A DNA stretch of 64,000 bases. It comes from Orientallactaga sibirica. Taxonomy: Eukaryota > Chordata > Mammalia > Rodentia > Dipodidae. The notes below the pieces were generated by a model. The model was not told the DNA's origin and did not search any database. It saw only the letters and a list, made by a program, of their open reading frames with translations. Within the stretch, counting starts at the first letter, position 1. Each line of letters opens with the position of its first letter. The stretch is taken from the NCBI GenBank assembly GCA_036365145.1, contig JAEOAD010000032.1, positions 186,001 through 250,000 of the forward strand. The letters are read 5' to 3'. This document shows, piece after piece, positions 22,512 through 34,055 of this stretch. A program made the translations under genes and the position numbers.

Positions 22512-23753
22512 CATCTGCCCAGGTACTTATCATTCACTATGTACCTACTTTTTGTCTGCATCACCACACTAGGTTGTAGGCTTTTTGAGAGCTACCACCA
22601 GAACAATGCCCTGCACATTATTGGGCTTATCTTTTTTTGTCCTTTTTGTAAATTGATAAATGGGATTTCTCATGGTTCTTGAGGAAGGGATGTGATCATC
22701 AGTAGCTTGTAACAACAGCTATATCCAGAGCTGACCACACATCTCTTACAAAATGATAGGGTACACACCATTGAAATGGCAAGGCAGAACATGGCTTTTA
22801 ATACCCCTGGACAATAGCACAGGGCTCGAGAATGCTCATTTTTCAAGGGTAATTGCAATGCATAGCAGCTGCTCTGGCTCAAGCTTGCTGGGCATATTTT
22901 ATTGCAAGGGAAGATGCCTGTGACTGCTGCTGACAAGAGAAGGCATACTCAACACGGGCCTCCCTGGGGATTTCATCTCATCTTTTTTTTCCCCCACCAG
23001 AATGTTCTAACTGCTCATCTGGGAATGTTCAGGAGTCTCTTCTCATTAACTACTTCAGGTACCTTCAGCATCTCCAAGCTGTGCTCTGACAAGAGAGTGG
23101 GGCTTGCTCACTCCAGGTGCTTTATTTGCTAGTATTGGTTTAGGAGGGTCTGCATTTCTGGATAACATTTTATTTTGGGATGAAAATGTTCTATACCATC
23201 AACTCATCTTAGCTTGTGTTGTACAAGGCCAGATATTCTATCTGATATTTTTATGTATCCAGAATTTTTAGTGAGATTTAAGAAACAGAACTGGAGTCAG
23301 GACTTGGGCTTTGGCATCTAACCAAAGGTCCAGGTAATTCAAGTGTTGATGAGAATATATTCCAAATTAAGTTGGTGGTAAATATAGACAGGCATGGAAT
23401 TTATCCACGAGATTGAGCTTGGGTCTTTAAAAATGATGTAAGGCCAGAATATATGATTCCAACTAATCTCAGGAATCAACACAGTTCAGAAGCTTTGTCA
23501 ATGCTAGAGAGATTGATGGAGTTTGAAATGAGATATCATAAATCAAATGGGGGGTGATGTTAATGCATCTTCTGCCTCTGGCTGGAGAAGTCAGGTGTGA
23601 GCAGAGACAGTCCCATGCAAGAGGCATATAACACACGCAAAATTCCTTTTGGAGAGAACTCAGCTGTGGTCCAGACTTAGTGTGTGGCACTGCAGAATCA
23701 AGTCCACATGTTCCTGTCCACCCTGAAGGATCAAGAAGAAAGTGTATTCGTCA
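22510..23753. other. No recognised feature
   Basis: 1.2 kb of unique-looking sequence. No exon or repeat identified. Confidence 0.45.
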
Positions 23754-23948
23754 GGGTCGAGAGATGGCATAGCAGTTAAAGGTGCTTACTTACAAAGCCT
23801 AATGACCTGAGTTCAATTTCCTAGTGCCCCCATAAAGCTAGATACACAAAGTGACATATGCATCTAGAGTTTGTTTGAAGAGGAATGAGGCTCTGCTGTG
23901 TCAATTCTTTCTCAAATAAATATATAAATAAATATTTGGAAAAAAAAG
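23754..23948 (+). mobile_element. tRNA SINE
   Basis: Head CAGGGTCGAGAGATGGCATA, body GCATCTAGAGTTTGTTTG, tail AAATAAATATATAAATAAAT. Confidence 0.8.
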
Positions 23949-23949
23949 T

Positions 23950-24280
23950 ATTAGTTGACTTCTTATTTGGGGAACAAAATACCTGAAAAAAATCAGCTCA
24001 AGGGAGGAAGGTTTATTTATCTTACAGCTACAGATATGAGTCTATCATGGCAGGGAAGGCATGGTGGCAGGAGCTTGAGGTAGCTGGTCACATGTGGCAG
24101 AGTGATCAATGATGGTTCACAGCCAGCAATCTCCTTTTGATGCAGTCCAACACCCTACCCACAGTTAAGGTGGTGTATTTCCACTTCCATTAACCTAATC
24201 TAGAAAATCCCTCACAGGTGATGCTAGGTCCTGTCAAATTGACAGTCAATGTCAACCACTAAACATCATAGGGGACATAG
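23950..24280 (-). mobile_element. MaLR-like or URR1-like fragment
   Basis: Antisense block AGGGAGGAAGGTTTATTTAT, then ATCATGGCAGGGAAGGCATG and ACAGGTGATGCTAGGTCC. This is a common rodent interspersed repeat; I cannot decide between a MaLR LTR and a hAT-type element. Confidence 0.45.
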
Positions 24281-24771
24281 GACATGATGCTGTCATGTCC
24301 CAGCCGAGCAACAAGTGCCAGCAATGCCTGTCTTGGGAAGGCAGCTGGTGAGGTAGCTAAGAGCCTCAATTTTCTTTTTTTCCCCCACCCATAGTAAAGG
24401 AACGTTAAGTGTAGCAAATCACAGATTTGTTGGAAAGATCACTTGAGATATCCTCCTTTATGTACAGAGCCCTTAGCACCCAGCACACTTTAAAATGCTC
24501 CAGACATTATTTTCCTTAGCAATGAATGAGCATAATGTGGCCTGATTGGTCAGCTTGAGGAAGCTGCATCTCTCCCTTTCAACTCAGTTCAAAGGCCACT
24601 GTGATTCTTGGAGTGGTTTAAGAAGTGTGTGTGCCACTGACTGCAGTGAGAACAGTGGGTGAGGATGCAACAGTGTCTTGCTTGAAGAAGATGAAGAGCC
24701 CTCAGGCAGCATTATCAGACACATTCAATTTTAAAGAATCAGGAGCCAGCCAGATTAGAAAATATACCACT
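24281..24771. other. No recognised feature
   Basis: Unclassified sequence between repeats. Confidence 0.45.
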
Positions 24772-24999
24772 TGGGGTTGGAGAAATGGCTTAGCGGTTAA
24801 GACACAAGCCTGCGAAGCTTAAGGACCCCAGTTTGATTCTCCAGGTCCTACGTAAACCAGATGTACAAGGGGGCCCATGCGTCTGGAGTTCATTTGCAGT
24901 GGCTAGAGGCCCTGGTGCGCCCATTCTCCCTCTCTCTCTTTCCCTCTCTCTGTCTCTAATAAATAAATAAGTAAAAATAAAATCTTAAAAAAAAGAAAA
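24772..24999 (+). mobile_element. tRNA SINE
   Basis: Head GGGTTGGAGAAATGGCTTAG, body GCGTCTGGAGTTCATTTGC, CT tail and AATAAATAAATAAG. Near consensus. Confidence 0.9.
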
Positions 25000-25127
25000 T
25001 ACATTCCTGAGCACATATTGAGGCCAATTTTCCCATAAAGCATATTAACTTCTAGCACTTGGTAAAGGTTAAATTCATCTGTGGGTAACTGAGAAACCCC
25101 AGATAATGGTGGTGTAAAAGACTAAGT

Positions 25128-25376
25128 TTGGGGCTGGGGAGATGGCTTAGTGGTTAAGGTGGTTACCTGTGAAGCCTAAGGACCCATGTTCAACTCTCCA
25201 GGTCCCATGTAAGCCAGATGCATAAGGTGATACAAGTGTGCAAGGTCACACTATTCACAAGGTAGCCCACGTGTCTGGAGTTTGATTACAGTGGCCGGAG
25301 ACCCTGGTGCACCGATTCTCTCTCTCTCTCTCTCTCTTGCTCTCTCTCTCTCTCTCTCTCACACACACAAAAAAAT
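25128..25376 (+). mobile_element. tRNA SINE
   Basis: Head GGGGCTGGGGAGATGGCTTA, then an extended body with a partial duplication (GTGTGCAAGGTCACACTA) and a CT tail ending in CACACACA/A. Confidence 0.9.
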
Positions 25377-25661
25377 ATTGTCCATGTCTCTCTTACTAGA
25401 TGAACTTGGCCATGTTAAAAACCTTGGTAATGATCAGCAACCCAGACTGACTCTGAATGGTTGGTCTGCAGTCCTAAGGATGCTTGTCCTGTGGTGTGGG
25501 ATGGCTGTTTAGATTCTAGTCTTTATGTCTGAATCCTAGCAGAAACAAGAACAGACTAAGAAGGATGGGCACCCTTGTATTAAAAATTCTTCTTCTCCTT
25601 TTCTATCTTCTTCTCCTTTTCCTCATCTTTCTTTTCTTCTTTATACTACTACTGTAATTAT

Positions 25662-25811
25662 TATTTTGGTTTTTTGAGGTAGGGTCTCACTCTAGCCCAG
25701 GCTGACCTGGAATTCACTATGTAGTCTCAGAGTGGCCTTGAACTCACAGCAATCCACCTACCTCTGCCTCACAAGTGCTGGCATTAAAGTCAAATGCTAT
25801 CATGCCTGGCT
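25662..25811 (-). mobile_element. B1-type SINE
   Basis: Antisense, near full length: GAGGTAGGGTCTCACTCTAG to ATGCTATCATGCCTGGC. Confidence 0.9.
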
Positions 25812-25844
25812 TAAAAATTCTTTCCAAGACTCAAAACTTATCAA

Positions 25845-26250
25845 AGTGCTGAGAATAAGTGAAGGGTGAGTGCTCAGTGCTAAATGAGACATCTTTACCA
25901 AGTCCTCCAAGACTCAGGAAACACTGTAGCAGAGGAGGTAGAAAGAACGTAAGAGCCAGAAGAAGGGGCGAATACTTGACGATGCTATCGTCCAGACACA
26001 GAGTGGCTCCTATGTATGACATCATTCATAGTGGCTGTTGACAGTTCCACAAAAGTGAGCTCATCAACATTTCCACATGGGTGATGGAGGAGAATAAACA
26101 AAGTATAAAAACAGAAGAAGGTCTTCGTTGAAAGAAGTCCAGTGAAGAGAGATATGGCAAGAAGGGGAATAAAAGAAGGGATTTTGAGGGGAATATGACC
26201 CAATTACATTATGTTCATGCATGAAAATGGTCAGTAAAAACGTTTAAAAA
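25845..26250 (+). mobile_element. LINE-1 3'-UTR fragment
   Basis: It shares blocks with the 3' UTR of the full LINE-1 at 53100: GTGCTCAGTGCTAAATGAGA, CCTCCAAGACTCAGGAAACA, then GTTCATGCATGAAAATGG at the 3' end. Sense orientation, ending in an A-rich run. Confidence 0.75.
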
Positions 26251-26325
26251 AGCCAGGTGTGGTGATGCATACTTTAAAAAAATTTTTTTTATTATTTTAT
26301 TTATTTTTGGAGAGAGACACAGAGA

Positions 26326-26363
<38 letters not shown>

Positions 26364-26715
26364 CAGAGAGGGGAGACAGACAGAGATGGGTGCGCTAGCA
26401 GTCTCTCAGCTGCTGTGAACGAAATCCAGATGTGTGCGCCCCATTGTGGTCAAGTGCGGTATTGTGCCCTTGCGTCACTTTGCATCTGGCTAAACATGGG
26501 ACCTGGAGATTGGAACCACTGGAGATTGGAACCAGCGTTCTTAGGCTTAGCAGGCAGGCGCCTTAACCCCTAAGCCATCTCTCCAGCCCTGATGCATACT
26601 TTTAATCTCAGCACTTAGGAGGCTGAGGTAGGAGGATTGCTGTGAGTTCAAGACCAGCCTGAGACTACATAGTGAATTCCAGGTCAGTCTGGGCTAGAGC
26701 AAGACCCTACCTTAA
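26251..26715 (+). mobile_element. B1-type SINE split by a nested SINE
   Basis: B1 starts GCCAGGTGTGGTGATGCATA (from about 26252) and resumes at 26590 with TGATGCATACTTTTAATCTC, running to CTACCTTAAAAAACC. The split matches the 314-bp insertion described in the next entry. Confidence 0.9.
26276..26589 (-). mobile_element. tRNA SINE (long-body subfamily) nested in B1
   Basis: Antisense long-body copy with AGCTGCTGTGAACGAAATCC and GTCAAGTGCGGTATTGTGCC. It is flanked by the 13-bp duplication TGATGCATACTTT at 26263-26275 and 26590-26602. A 17-bp tandem slip (GGAGATTGGAACCA twice) lies at about 26505-26535. Confidence 0.9.
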
Positions 26716-26866
26716 AAAACCAAAATACACCATCAACACTGACAAAAAGTTAAAAATACTCTCCCCAGAGATTTCACATCAAACTTATTCTTATATTATA
26801 TTGTCCAGAACTTTGGCATTTGGTTGGAAAAGGCCTTTTAGATTCTTAGTTGAAAATGGAGGATTT

Positions 26867-27054
26867 GGGTTGGGGAGATGGCTCAGTGGTTAAAGGTGCT
26901 TCCTTGCAAAACCTGCTGGCCCAGTTTTGATTCCTTAACACCCACACAAAACCAGATGCACAAAGTGGTGCACACATCTGGAGTTGGTTGGAGTGGTAAG
27001 AGGCCCTGCTATGCCTATTCTCTTTTTCTTTCTCCTTGCAAATAAATAGATAGA
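26867..27054 (+). mobile_element. tRNA SINE with target duplication
   Basis: Head GGGTTGGGGAGATGGCTCAG to CAAATAAATAGATAG. Flanked by a perfect 14-bp duplication, AAAATGGAGGATTT, at 26853-26866 and 27055-27068. Confidence 0.9.
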
Positions 27055-27068
27055 AAAATGGAGGATTT

Positions 27069-27154
27069 TTCTTTTTGTATTCTCCTGGGTTTGTAACCCA
27101 AAGCCTTTTACATTCTAGGCAAGCTCTCTTCCACTGTACCACATGCCCAGCCCT
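27069..27154 (-). mobile_element. ID/B4-type SINE fragment
   Basis: Antisense: GGGTTTGTAACCCAAAGCC, TCTAGGCAAGCTCTCTTCCA, CTGTACCACATGCCCAGCCC. Confidence 0.55.
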
Positions 27155-27324
27155 AAAACAGAGTCATCTTACTAGAAAGAGGGGGAAATAGCTACTTGTT
27201 TGGTCACTTGTTGCTTTCTTTCTTTTGTAGCAGATATAGTCAGCTCCACGGGACCAATACACTTGAGGTATGCCAATAGACAGAGACAAAGGAGGGTGCT
27301 CCCTGTGTTTGTATAATGTTCAGC

Positions 27325-27662
27325 AGGCATTTATGGCAATTTGAATGTGGAGCATTCTTATAGCCTCATGTGTTTGACCCAGCTGGTGGAGCCTCTGGGA
27401 GGTGGACCTTAGTGGAGGGGGTGTGTCATTAAGAGTGGTCTTTGAAATTTCATAGACCACAGCTCCCCTTGCCCAGTCTGGTGAGCTCACTCCTACTGAT
27501 TCATCCCAACTGATATGGCAAGATGTGATGCCTGGCTGCCTGCTCTGCCTTGCTTCCCTCCCCATGATGAAACTCCCCCTCAAGACTATAAGCCAAAATA
27601 AACCCTTCCATAAGGGGCTTCCAGTGGGGTGTTTTGTTCCAGCAATGAGAAGTAACCTCTAC
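27325..27662 (+). mobile_element. MaLR-type LTR
   Basis: Sense LTR-like unit: TATGGCAATTTGAATGTGG start, CCAGCTGGTGGAGCCTCTGG, and polyadenylation block AAGCCAAAATAAACCCTTCC near the end. It differs from the 2229-type LTR, so it is another subfamily. Confidence 0.65.
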
Positions 27663-28159
27663 AGTATTGCTTCTATTTTACAGATTAAAAACTTTAAGTT
27701 TAGAGATGTGAAGCACCTGCCCCAAGGTCACACAGTAAATGCTAGAGACAGGGCCAGAGCTGCAGAAGGTCTGACTCATTCTTCCCTTCCTTCTCTACAG
27801 ATAAAAAGCTTGGCCTACAAAGCCTTCACTGGTCACATGACTGTGAGCCACCCAGTGTTCACATGTGCACCATACAAACTACTCTGAACTTAAAGCATGA
27901 AGGCTCATTGGCTGAGCAGTGATCTGCTAGTCTAGTGACAGGCCAGGCGCAGGTCTAGTCAATACATCAGGCTCAGGAGGAACTTAGCCTTTGGAATCAT
28001 AGACTTGGGTTGCATAAGAGCTGGTCCTATTATTGCCCAAGCCTGTGACTTGAAGTTGGTCTTTATTAGTCTCCATCTGTAAACAGGGGTTACCTCCCTT
28101 GTTTGCAGAGGGCATTTTAGAAGACTCATGCACAATTAGGCTTAAATACCCTAAGGTGC
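27663..28159. other. No recognised feature
   Basis: Unique-looking stretch. No exon supported. Confidence 0.45.
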
Positions 28160-28303
28160 AGTCCCGTGTGGCAGTGCATGCCATTAATCCTAGTACTTAG
28201 GAAGCTGAGGTAGGAGAATTGCCATGAGTTTGAGGCCAGCCTGGGCTAGAGTGAGTACTATGTCAGCTTGGGCTAGAGTAAGACCCTGCTTCAAAAACCA
28301 AAA
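28160..28303 (+). mobile_element. B1-type SINE with internal duplication
   Basis: Sense B1 where GGGCTAGAGTGAGTACTATG is followed by a second GGGCTAGAGTAAGACCCTG, a short internal repeat of the B1 end. Confidence 0.8.
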
Positions 28304-28439
28304 ATCACTCAATAAATACACTTAAATATACACCTTCCTCATATGTACCTTAAACCACAGTGTCCCAATAGTTTTAACAGAGAACAGAGGTCAGTATGCT
28401 TATCAGTGGTGTAGTTGGAGAACCTCATTAGTTGCATTA

Positions 28440-28810
28440 ATCACTTTGAATCAATCATCTATTACCATGTAACAAATCACTCCAAAACTTGATACTCTAT
28501 ACAGAGGACTGTGCCATCTGGCCCAGGCAGACTAGTGAGTTTCCCTCTGTTCCAGGTGCTGGGTACTGGGCTCACTCACAAGCTGCATGCACCAGGAGCT
28601 TGGCTGGCTTGGACACTAAATGGAGCTGGCATTATGTCCTTTCTGGTTCGATAAAGACTCATCTAGCCCTGATTCGAAGGGAATGGGCATGGAGGAAGGA
28701 GAGCTCGTGGTTGGCCTTTATCCATGACATTTAGGATATGAAGTTTACTACCTCCCACCAAGCTGTGTCTGGGCCACCAACAGAATGTAGGCAAACCTTG
28801 TTAGAAAGAT
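28440..28810. mobile_element. Possible ancient mammalian DNA-transposon relic
   Basis: CATCTATTACCATGTAACAA and ACTCCAAAACTTGATACTC echo an old mammalian repeat type beginning 'tgctgcataacaaattaccccaaaac'. Weak similarity by eye only. Confidence 0.3.
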
Positions 28811-28902
28811 GGAGCTATGATGCCCGCCAAAACAGAAACAGGTGCCAGTCTCTGGGGCACAGGGAGGAATTGGAGTGCTCCTGAACACTTTGCCAAGTGT
28901 GA

Positions 28903-29093
28903 CATATTTATTTATTTGCAAAGATGCGGGGGGGGGCAGGATGGGCTTGCTAGGGTCTCTAGGTGCTACAAAAGAACTCCAGATGCATGCACCACTTTGT
29001 GCAATCAGCTATACATGGGTACTGGAGAATCGAACCCAGGTCATTAGGCTTTGCAGGTAAGTGCCTAACTGCTGAATCATCTTTCAAGTCTCT
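28903..29093 (-). mobile_element. tRNA SINE
   Basis: Antisense: TTTATTTATTTGCAAAGATG tail with a G-run, ACTCCAGATGCATGCACC body, diverged head. Confidence 0.75.
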
Positions 29094-29790
29094 GGCGTGG
29101 CATTTTTATAAGAAATTTTAATGCATTATGTTCACAAGTTGGCTCCTGTCCTGTGGTAATAGTGTCAGAGGGAACAGTTTAAAGGTAACATTTTGAGACA
29201 ATACATTCCAAAGGACCTTTGCTGTATTTTTGAGTCTTACAATGATGTAAACCTCTTGCTCCATCTCTATCCTGAAAGAGAACAGAGCCTTGCTTAGTAT
29301 TAGAACTCACTCATCCCTTGCAGGTCCAGAGAATCCTGGATACAGCCTCCCTTAAGACTTGCTGTGTCTGCAGCTGCCAGGTTGCTTGGATGTTGTGGAG
29401 GATGAGCTTGTGGGTGTGTGTAGGATATATGAACTCATGCTGCATGTGGACATGTATGTAAAAATGAGTTTGTGACTCCATATGACTGCATGGGTGTGTG
29501 CTGGGAGTGTGTGCTTGAGTGTGGGTGTGTGTTTGAGAACAGACACACTGAGCATGTGAGGGGAGCCACCTAACTGAAAAGGGGAAAGAGCACACATCCT
29601 CCTAATTCAAAGTGATGCGGTGAAGGTCCGCCAGCACTTGAATACTGCCTGACTCCAAAGCCGAGGCTCCTTCTGCCATTTTTGGTGGAGACACCTCCCA
29701 GTCTTGAAATAAAGAATAGGATCTGGATGACCAGGACTGATGGAATCTGGAAATGTCTGAGGCCACTCTGAGGGATAAGAAGGCACTGAC
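29094..29790. other. Unclassified, TG-rich in the middle
   Basis: 29395-29540 is rich in TGTG/GTGTG words, a decayed TG satellite that gives spurious Thr/His-rich reverse ORFs. Confidence 0.5.
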
Positions 29791-29978
29791 AGGGCTGGAG
29801 AGATGGCTCAGTGGTTAAAGCACTTGCCTTCAATACCTAACAACGTGGGTTTGATTCCCCAGCACCCACATAAAGCCAGATGCGCAAAGTGGTGCATGTA
29901 CTTGGAATTCATTTGCAGTGGCTAGAGGTCCTGGCGCACCCATTCTTTCTCTCTCTCCTTGCAAATAAATAAAAAAAG
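29791..29978 (+). mobile_element. tRNA SINE
   Basis: Head AGGGCTGGAGAGATGGCTCA to GCAAATAAATAAAAAAA. Flanks AGAAGGCACTGACA and AGAAGGCTCTGTCA look like a target duplication with two mismatches. Confidence 0.9.
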
Positions 29979-30597
29979 AAGGCTCTGTCAATCTTGAGAC
30001 TGTGAATGCAGATGATGAGCCCAGTGGCAGGGTCAGGTGCCTGCATTTGGGAGCTCTGCCTTCATCCCCTTCCTCCTGACAATGGACTATGGATGCCCTT
30101 GAAGATCATTCTTATAGTGCACTGGGAACTGGCATTTCTTTTTTTGTCCTTTTGCTTTTGAAGGTGCATTCTTCTTAGGCTCAAACATTCACTGCATCCT
30201 TTCTTTTCCTAAGCAACTGAGCCCCACAGATCTCAGAGCTGAAGGGAATTACAAACAGCTTTACCTACCAGTAGTTTCCCCTTCATTCCTATCCTCTCCG
30301 TACTTTCCTCTTCCCTTTTGCCCCTCCTACCTTCATTTTCTTTCCTTGACCATTTCCATAAACAGGATGAGGTTTTATCTCCTGCCTGGGGAAATGATTT
30401 TTCTTTTACCTTACTTGTATGGTTAACGTTTCCTCATCTCTCTTTTACTTGTAGATTCTGGATAGATCTACATGGGTTTAAGTTTGAAGTCATTGATTGG
30501 ATAGCACTGAAGGAAATAAAATAACTCATGGAGTACTTTAATTATTTATCATACATGTAAGGGAATATTTGGGAGCAGAGGGAATATACTAATGGTT
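29979..30597. other. No recognised feature
   Basis: Pyrimidine-rich in 30290-30350. No exon supported. Confidence 0.45.
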
Positions 30598-30617
30598 TGT
30601 TAATATTTTTTAAATAG

Positions 30618-30818
30618 ATTTTAAGATATATTTTATTTATTTATTAGAGAGAGAGAGAGAAAAAAAAAATGGGACACACCAGGGCCTCCAGCCACTGCAA
30701 ACAAACTCCAGATGCATGTGCCCCCTTGTGCATCTGGCTTACACAGGTCCAAGAGAGTTGACCTGGGATCCTTTGGCTTTGCAGGCAAATGTCTTAACTG
30801 CTAAGCCATCTCTCCATC
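30618..30818 (-). mobile_element. tRNA SINE with target duplication
   Basis: Antisense copy. The flanks TTGTTAATATTTTTTAAATA (30598-30617) and the same word with one extra T (30819-30839) are a long target duplication. Confidence 0.9.
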
Positions 30819-30841
30819 CTTGTTAATATTTTTTTAAATAC

Positions 30842-30868
30842 AGTGAGTGAATGAAAGCACATGCATGA

Positions 30869-30930
<62 letters not shown>

Positions 30931-31082
30931 GAGTACACTGTGGCTTCTTCCCACTGTGAACTCCAGATGGAGACACATTCGCCATTTGTGCATCTGGCTT
31001 TACATGGGAACTGGAGAATAAAACCCAGGCCATTAGGCTTTACAAGCATGAAATTTTAATCACTGAGTCATTTCTTCAGCCC
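30842..31082 (-). mobile_element. tRNA SINE with (GA)n tail
   Basis: Antisense copy directly beside the previous one. GA tract at about 30876-30924, then body and a diverged head (CACTGAGTCATTTCTTCAGC). Confidence 0.85.
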
Positions 31083-31301
31083 GTGGTGACTTTCAAATTT
31101 TATTTGAGTGTGTATTTGTGTTAAGTTCTGTTCTAAGAGCCACATGCATGCTATTCTCATTTTATAGTTGAGAAAAACAGCTTAGGCTGTGGAAAACTTT
31201 GTCACAAAAATAAGCCTTCACACTTATTTTGTAAGAATAACCAGCATTGTCTCCACCATGACTAGCAATATATTGTCTGTGAGGTAGAAAAAAATAAACA
31301 C

Positions 31302-31445
31302 TTTTTTTTTTTCAGGTAGGGTCTCACTTTAGTTCAGGCTGACCTGGAATTCACTATGTAGTCTCAGTTGGCCTCAAACTCACAGTGATCCTCCTACTTC
31401 TGCCTCCAGAGTGCTGGAATTAAAGGCATGTACCACCACATCAAG
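31302..31445 (-). mobile_element. B1-type SINE
   Basis: Antisense: T-run, GGTAGGGTCTCACTTTAGTT to GTACCACCACATCAAGC. Confidence 0.85.
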
Positions 31446-31460
31446 CTTGCAAACACTTTG

Positions 31461-31627
31461 TAAAAATTTATTTATTTATGACAGAGATAGAGAGGATATG
31501 GGCACACCAGGGCCTTGATGCAATGCAAACTTTAGATGCATGTGCCACCACGTGCATCTGGTTTACATGGATTCTGGGGAGTGGAACGTGGGTCCTTAGG
31601 CTTCTAACCACTAAGACTTCAGCCTGC
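31461..31627 (-). mobile_element. tRNA SINE, shortened head
   Basis: Antisense; TGCCACCACGTGCATCTGG body and a head with deletion (CTTCTAACCACTAAGACTTC). Confidence 0.75.
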
Positions 31628-31990
31628 AAACATTTTTATATGTAGCCTTTAATTCAAAGAGAAAATAAACTGACATAAAATATTTACAAACTGACAAAAA
31701 GGAAAGCAGCATGTACAGATTTACCCAAAAATATGCTGAGAGGAAGAGAGATTGCTTTTTGATGCTTTCTTGACTAAACAATAACTAGAAATCTTGGAGT
31801 ATGTTTTAATGCTGAAGACTAGAATTAGCAGCAAAATAAACTAAAGGAAAACAGGGGAAGTTTAAAGTTTATAATACAGACACACACAAAAAAAAAGACA
31901 ACACTCAGTATATCCTCCCTTTATACACTTCTGGGAAGCTATAGAACTGCCCACCTGGATGAAGGAAATAGATCATGGGGATCATGCCTT
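31628..31990. other. No recognised feature
   Basis: AT-rich, unclassified. Confidence 0.45.
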
Positions 31991-32165
31991 GCTGTGGCCC
32001 CTTCTTGTTATCTCTCTCTACTTCATAACTGCCATGTTGTAAGCCATTCTGCCATGCCTTCTTTACCATGTTGACAGAGCCCTCTGAAACTGTGAGCCAA
32101 GATAAGTCTCCTCTCCCTTAAGTTTGTCAAGTCTTGGTCACAGTGATGTAGAAGTAACTAATACA
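31991..32165 (+). mobile_element. MaLR-like LTR 3' fragment
   Basis: GCCATGCCTTCTTTACCATG, then ACTGTGAGCCAAGATAAGTC, ending GTAACTAATACA. This matches the 3' half of MaLR-type LTRs with a mutated AATAAA. Confidence 0.5.
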
Positions 32166-32269
32166 CTGCCTATGCAGAATTTACACTGGATCCTTACACA
32201 CATCACAGGGCTAGCGTGGAGCTGACGACTCCCTTCACCTTGTAGGTGATAGTTTCACTGGTGTCTTCT

Positions 32270-32490
32270 AACTTCAGTCTAGGTGTCCAAAAACAGAGGA
32301 GTGGATAAAGAGAAAAAATATGCATACACATAATGGAATATTTTTCAGCCATAAAAGAGGAAGGTGTGCCATTTGTAGAAAAATGGATGGTATTGAAGAT
32401 AATCATATTAAGCAAATTAAGCCATTCTCAAAAAGACAAATATATGATTTCACTTATTTTTGGTCCTTAAATTTTATATAGATACATATA

Positions 32491-32548
<58 letters not shown>

Positions 32549-32700
32549 ATCTCAGGAAAGTAGAAGTGTAGGGAGGAAGAGGACTCATTGGAGCAGGGAG
32601 GAGTGGGAAGAAAGGGGAGAGTAGATAGGTGTGGGGGAATATTCTCAATGTACAATATATATACTTGTATCAAAATTTAAGATAAAATAAAAATTTGAAG
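32270..32700 (+). mobile_element. LINE-1 3' fragment with (TA)n
   Basis: The ORF2 C-terminal nucleotide pattern AATGGAATATTTTTCAGCCA and AAATGGATGGTATTGAAGA matches the end of ORF2 in the full LINE-1 (52000-52080). A TA microsatellite fills about 32496-32546. It ends in a degraded A-rich tail. Confidence 0.75.
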
Positions 32701-33133
32701 ACATTTATTTACATTTTGGGAAGATTTATTTGAGAAACATTAACAGATAACAGAATACTTTATTGGCTCTTTACACAATAAAATAGGTAATAATCACATG
32801 CATATTCTTGTAAGGTAAATGCTCAGGGATACTAAGAGCATTCACACAGTGTAGCAGTTGTGAGCAGTTGAGCCATAATCACAAAGAAGTCTGTCAGAAA
32901 AGAAATGTGTACACTCACATCACTGTGGTGGCAGTGGTGTGCACCCAGCTTTACCAATGCACTCACTGGAAATCCCTTGAAGGACAACAAAGTATTTTAA
33001 CAAGATTAAATCAAACACTAGGACTCTGGGACGTGACAGCCTGAATCCCTTTGGCAGCCACAGCCATCAGTCATCTGAGGTTCAGAAGCAGCTCTCCTCC
33101 AGTGCCCTCCACTGTAGCCAGAAGAGAGGTCTG
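32701..33133. other. No recognised feature
   Basis: Unclassified. Confidence 0.45.
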
Positions 33134-33279
33134 AAGCTGGGTGTGGTGGTACACACCTTTATTCCCAGCATTTGGAAGGCCAAGAGGACAAGGTATAGGA
33201 CTGCTGTGAGTTTGAAGCCAGCCTTAGGCTAGGCTACATAGTGAATTCTAGGTTAGCCAGGGCTAGAGTGAGACCCTAC

Positions 33280-33312
<33 letters not shown>

Positions 33313-33335
33313 CAAAGAAAAGAAAAAAAAAAAGT
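33134..33335 (+). mobile_element. B1-type SINE with long A tail
   Basis: GCTGGGTGTGGTGGTACACA to GAGACCCTACC, then more than 30 A with G interruptions. Confidence 0.9.
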
Positions 33336-33483
33336 TCTATTTGGAATCCATTGGAACCAGTGAAATAGCCAAATGCACCTCCCCTGAACAGATCTGGAAG
33401 ATTATAGGAGACTGGTTGATTAGACAATCAGTAATACTGACTTCTTCAGGTGAATGCAAATTTAATTCATCAAAAGCTCCTGG

Positions 33484-33830
33484 AGAGGCTGGGGAGAAGG
33501 ATCAGTGGGTAAGATAATTTGCTGTGCATGCATGAAGACCAGAGTTCAATCCTGAGCATCCTCATAAGAGGTAGGCTTGGCCACAAAAGCTTGTAACCTC
33601 CATGATGAGGAGAGAGGAGACAGGAGGATTACTGGCCTTGCTGGTCAACCAGTCCAACCACATAAACAAAAACAAACCAACAAGCTCCAAGTTCAGTGCA
33701 AGACTTTGTCTCAGGGAAATTAATCAGAAGAGTAATAGAGAAAGTACCTGATGTTTGTGCAGAAATACATAGACGCAGCATCTCACATATACACAATTCA
33801 CACAAACTACACATACACATCAAAAAAGGT
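33484..33830 (+). mobile_element. B3-like SINE
   Basis: tRNA-like head GAGGCTGGGGAGAAGGATCA, CAGAGTTCAATCCTGAGCAT, then AGACTTTGTCTCAGGGAAAT and a CACA-rich end, in B3 order. Confidence 0.6.
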
Positions 33831-33970
33831 TAATTTTAAAAAATCAAAGCACTCATGTAATTCCACCAGTGGAAGAGAATTCCAATGAGGATTTAAACAT
33901 TTTGCTATATAGCATAGCTGATCTTTTCTACAGAATCCAGTGTTCTATCCTGGTCATATATCCTTTTAAA

Positions 33971-34015
33971 TATTTTTTATTATTGAGAGAGACAAAGAAA
34001 GAGAGAGAGAGGAAG

Positions 34016-34055
<40 letters not shown>

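Noticed and set aside
29352..29597. Thr/His-rich reverse ORF
   Set aside because: Arises from a decayed TG-repeat region.
30834..31049. Ser/Leu-repeat proteins from ORFs over GA tracts (also at 1963, 11983, 21975, 33990, 57420)
   Set aside because: Translation of GA/CT microsatellites in SINE tails, not genes.
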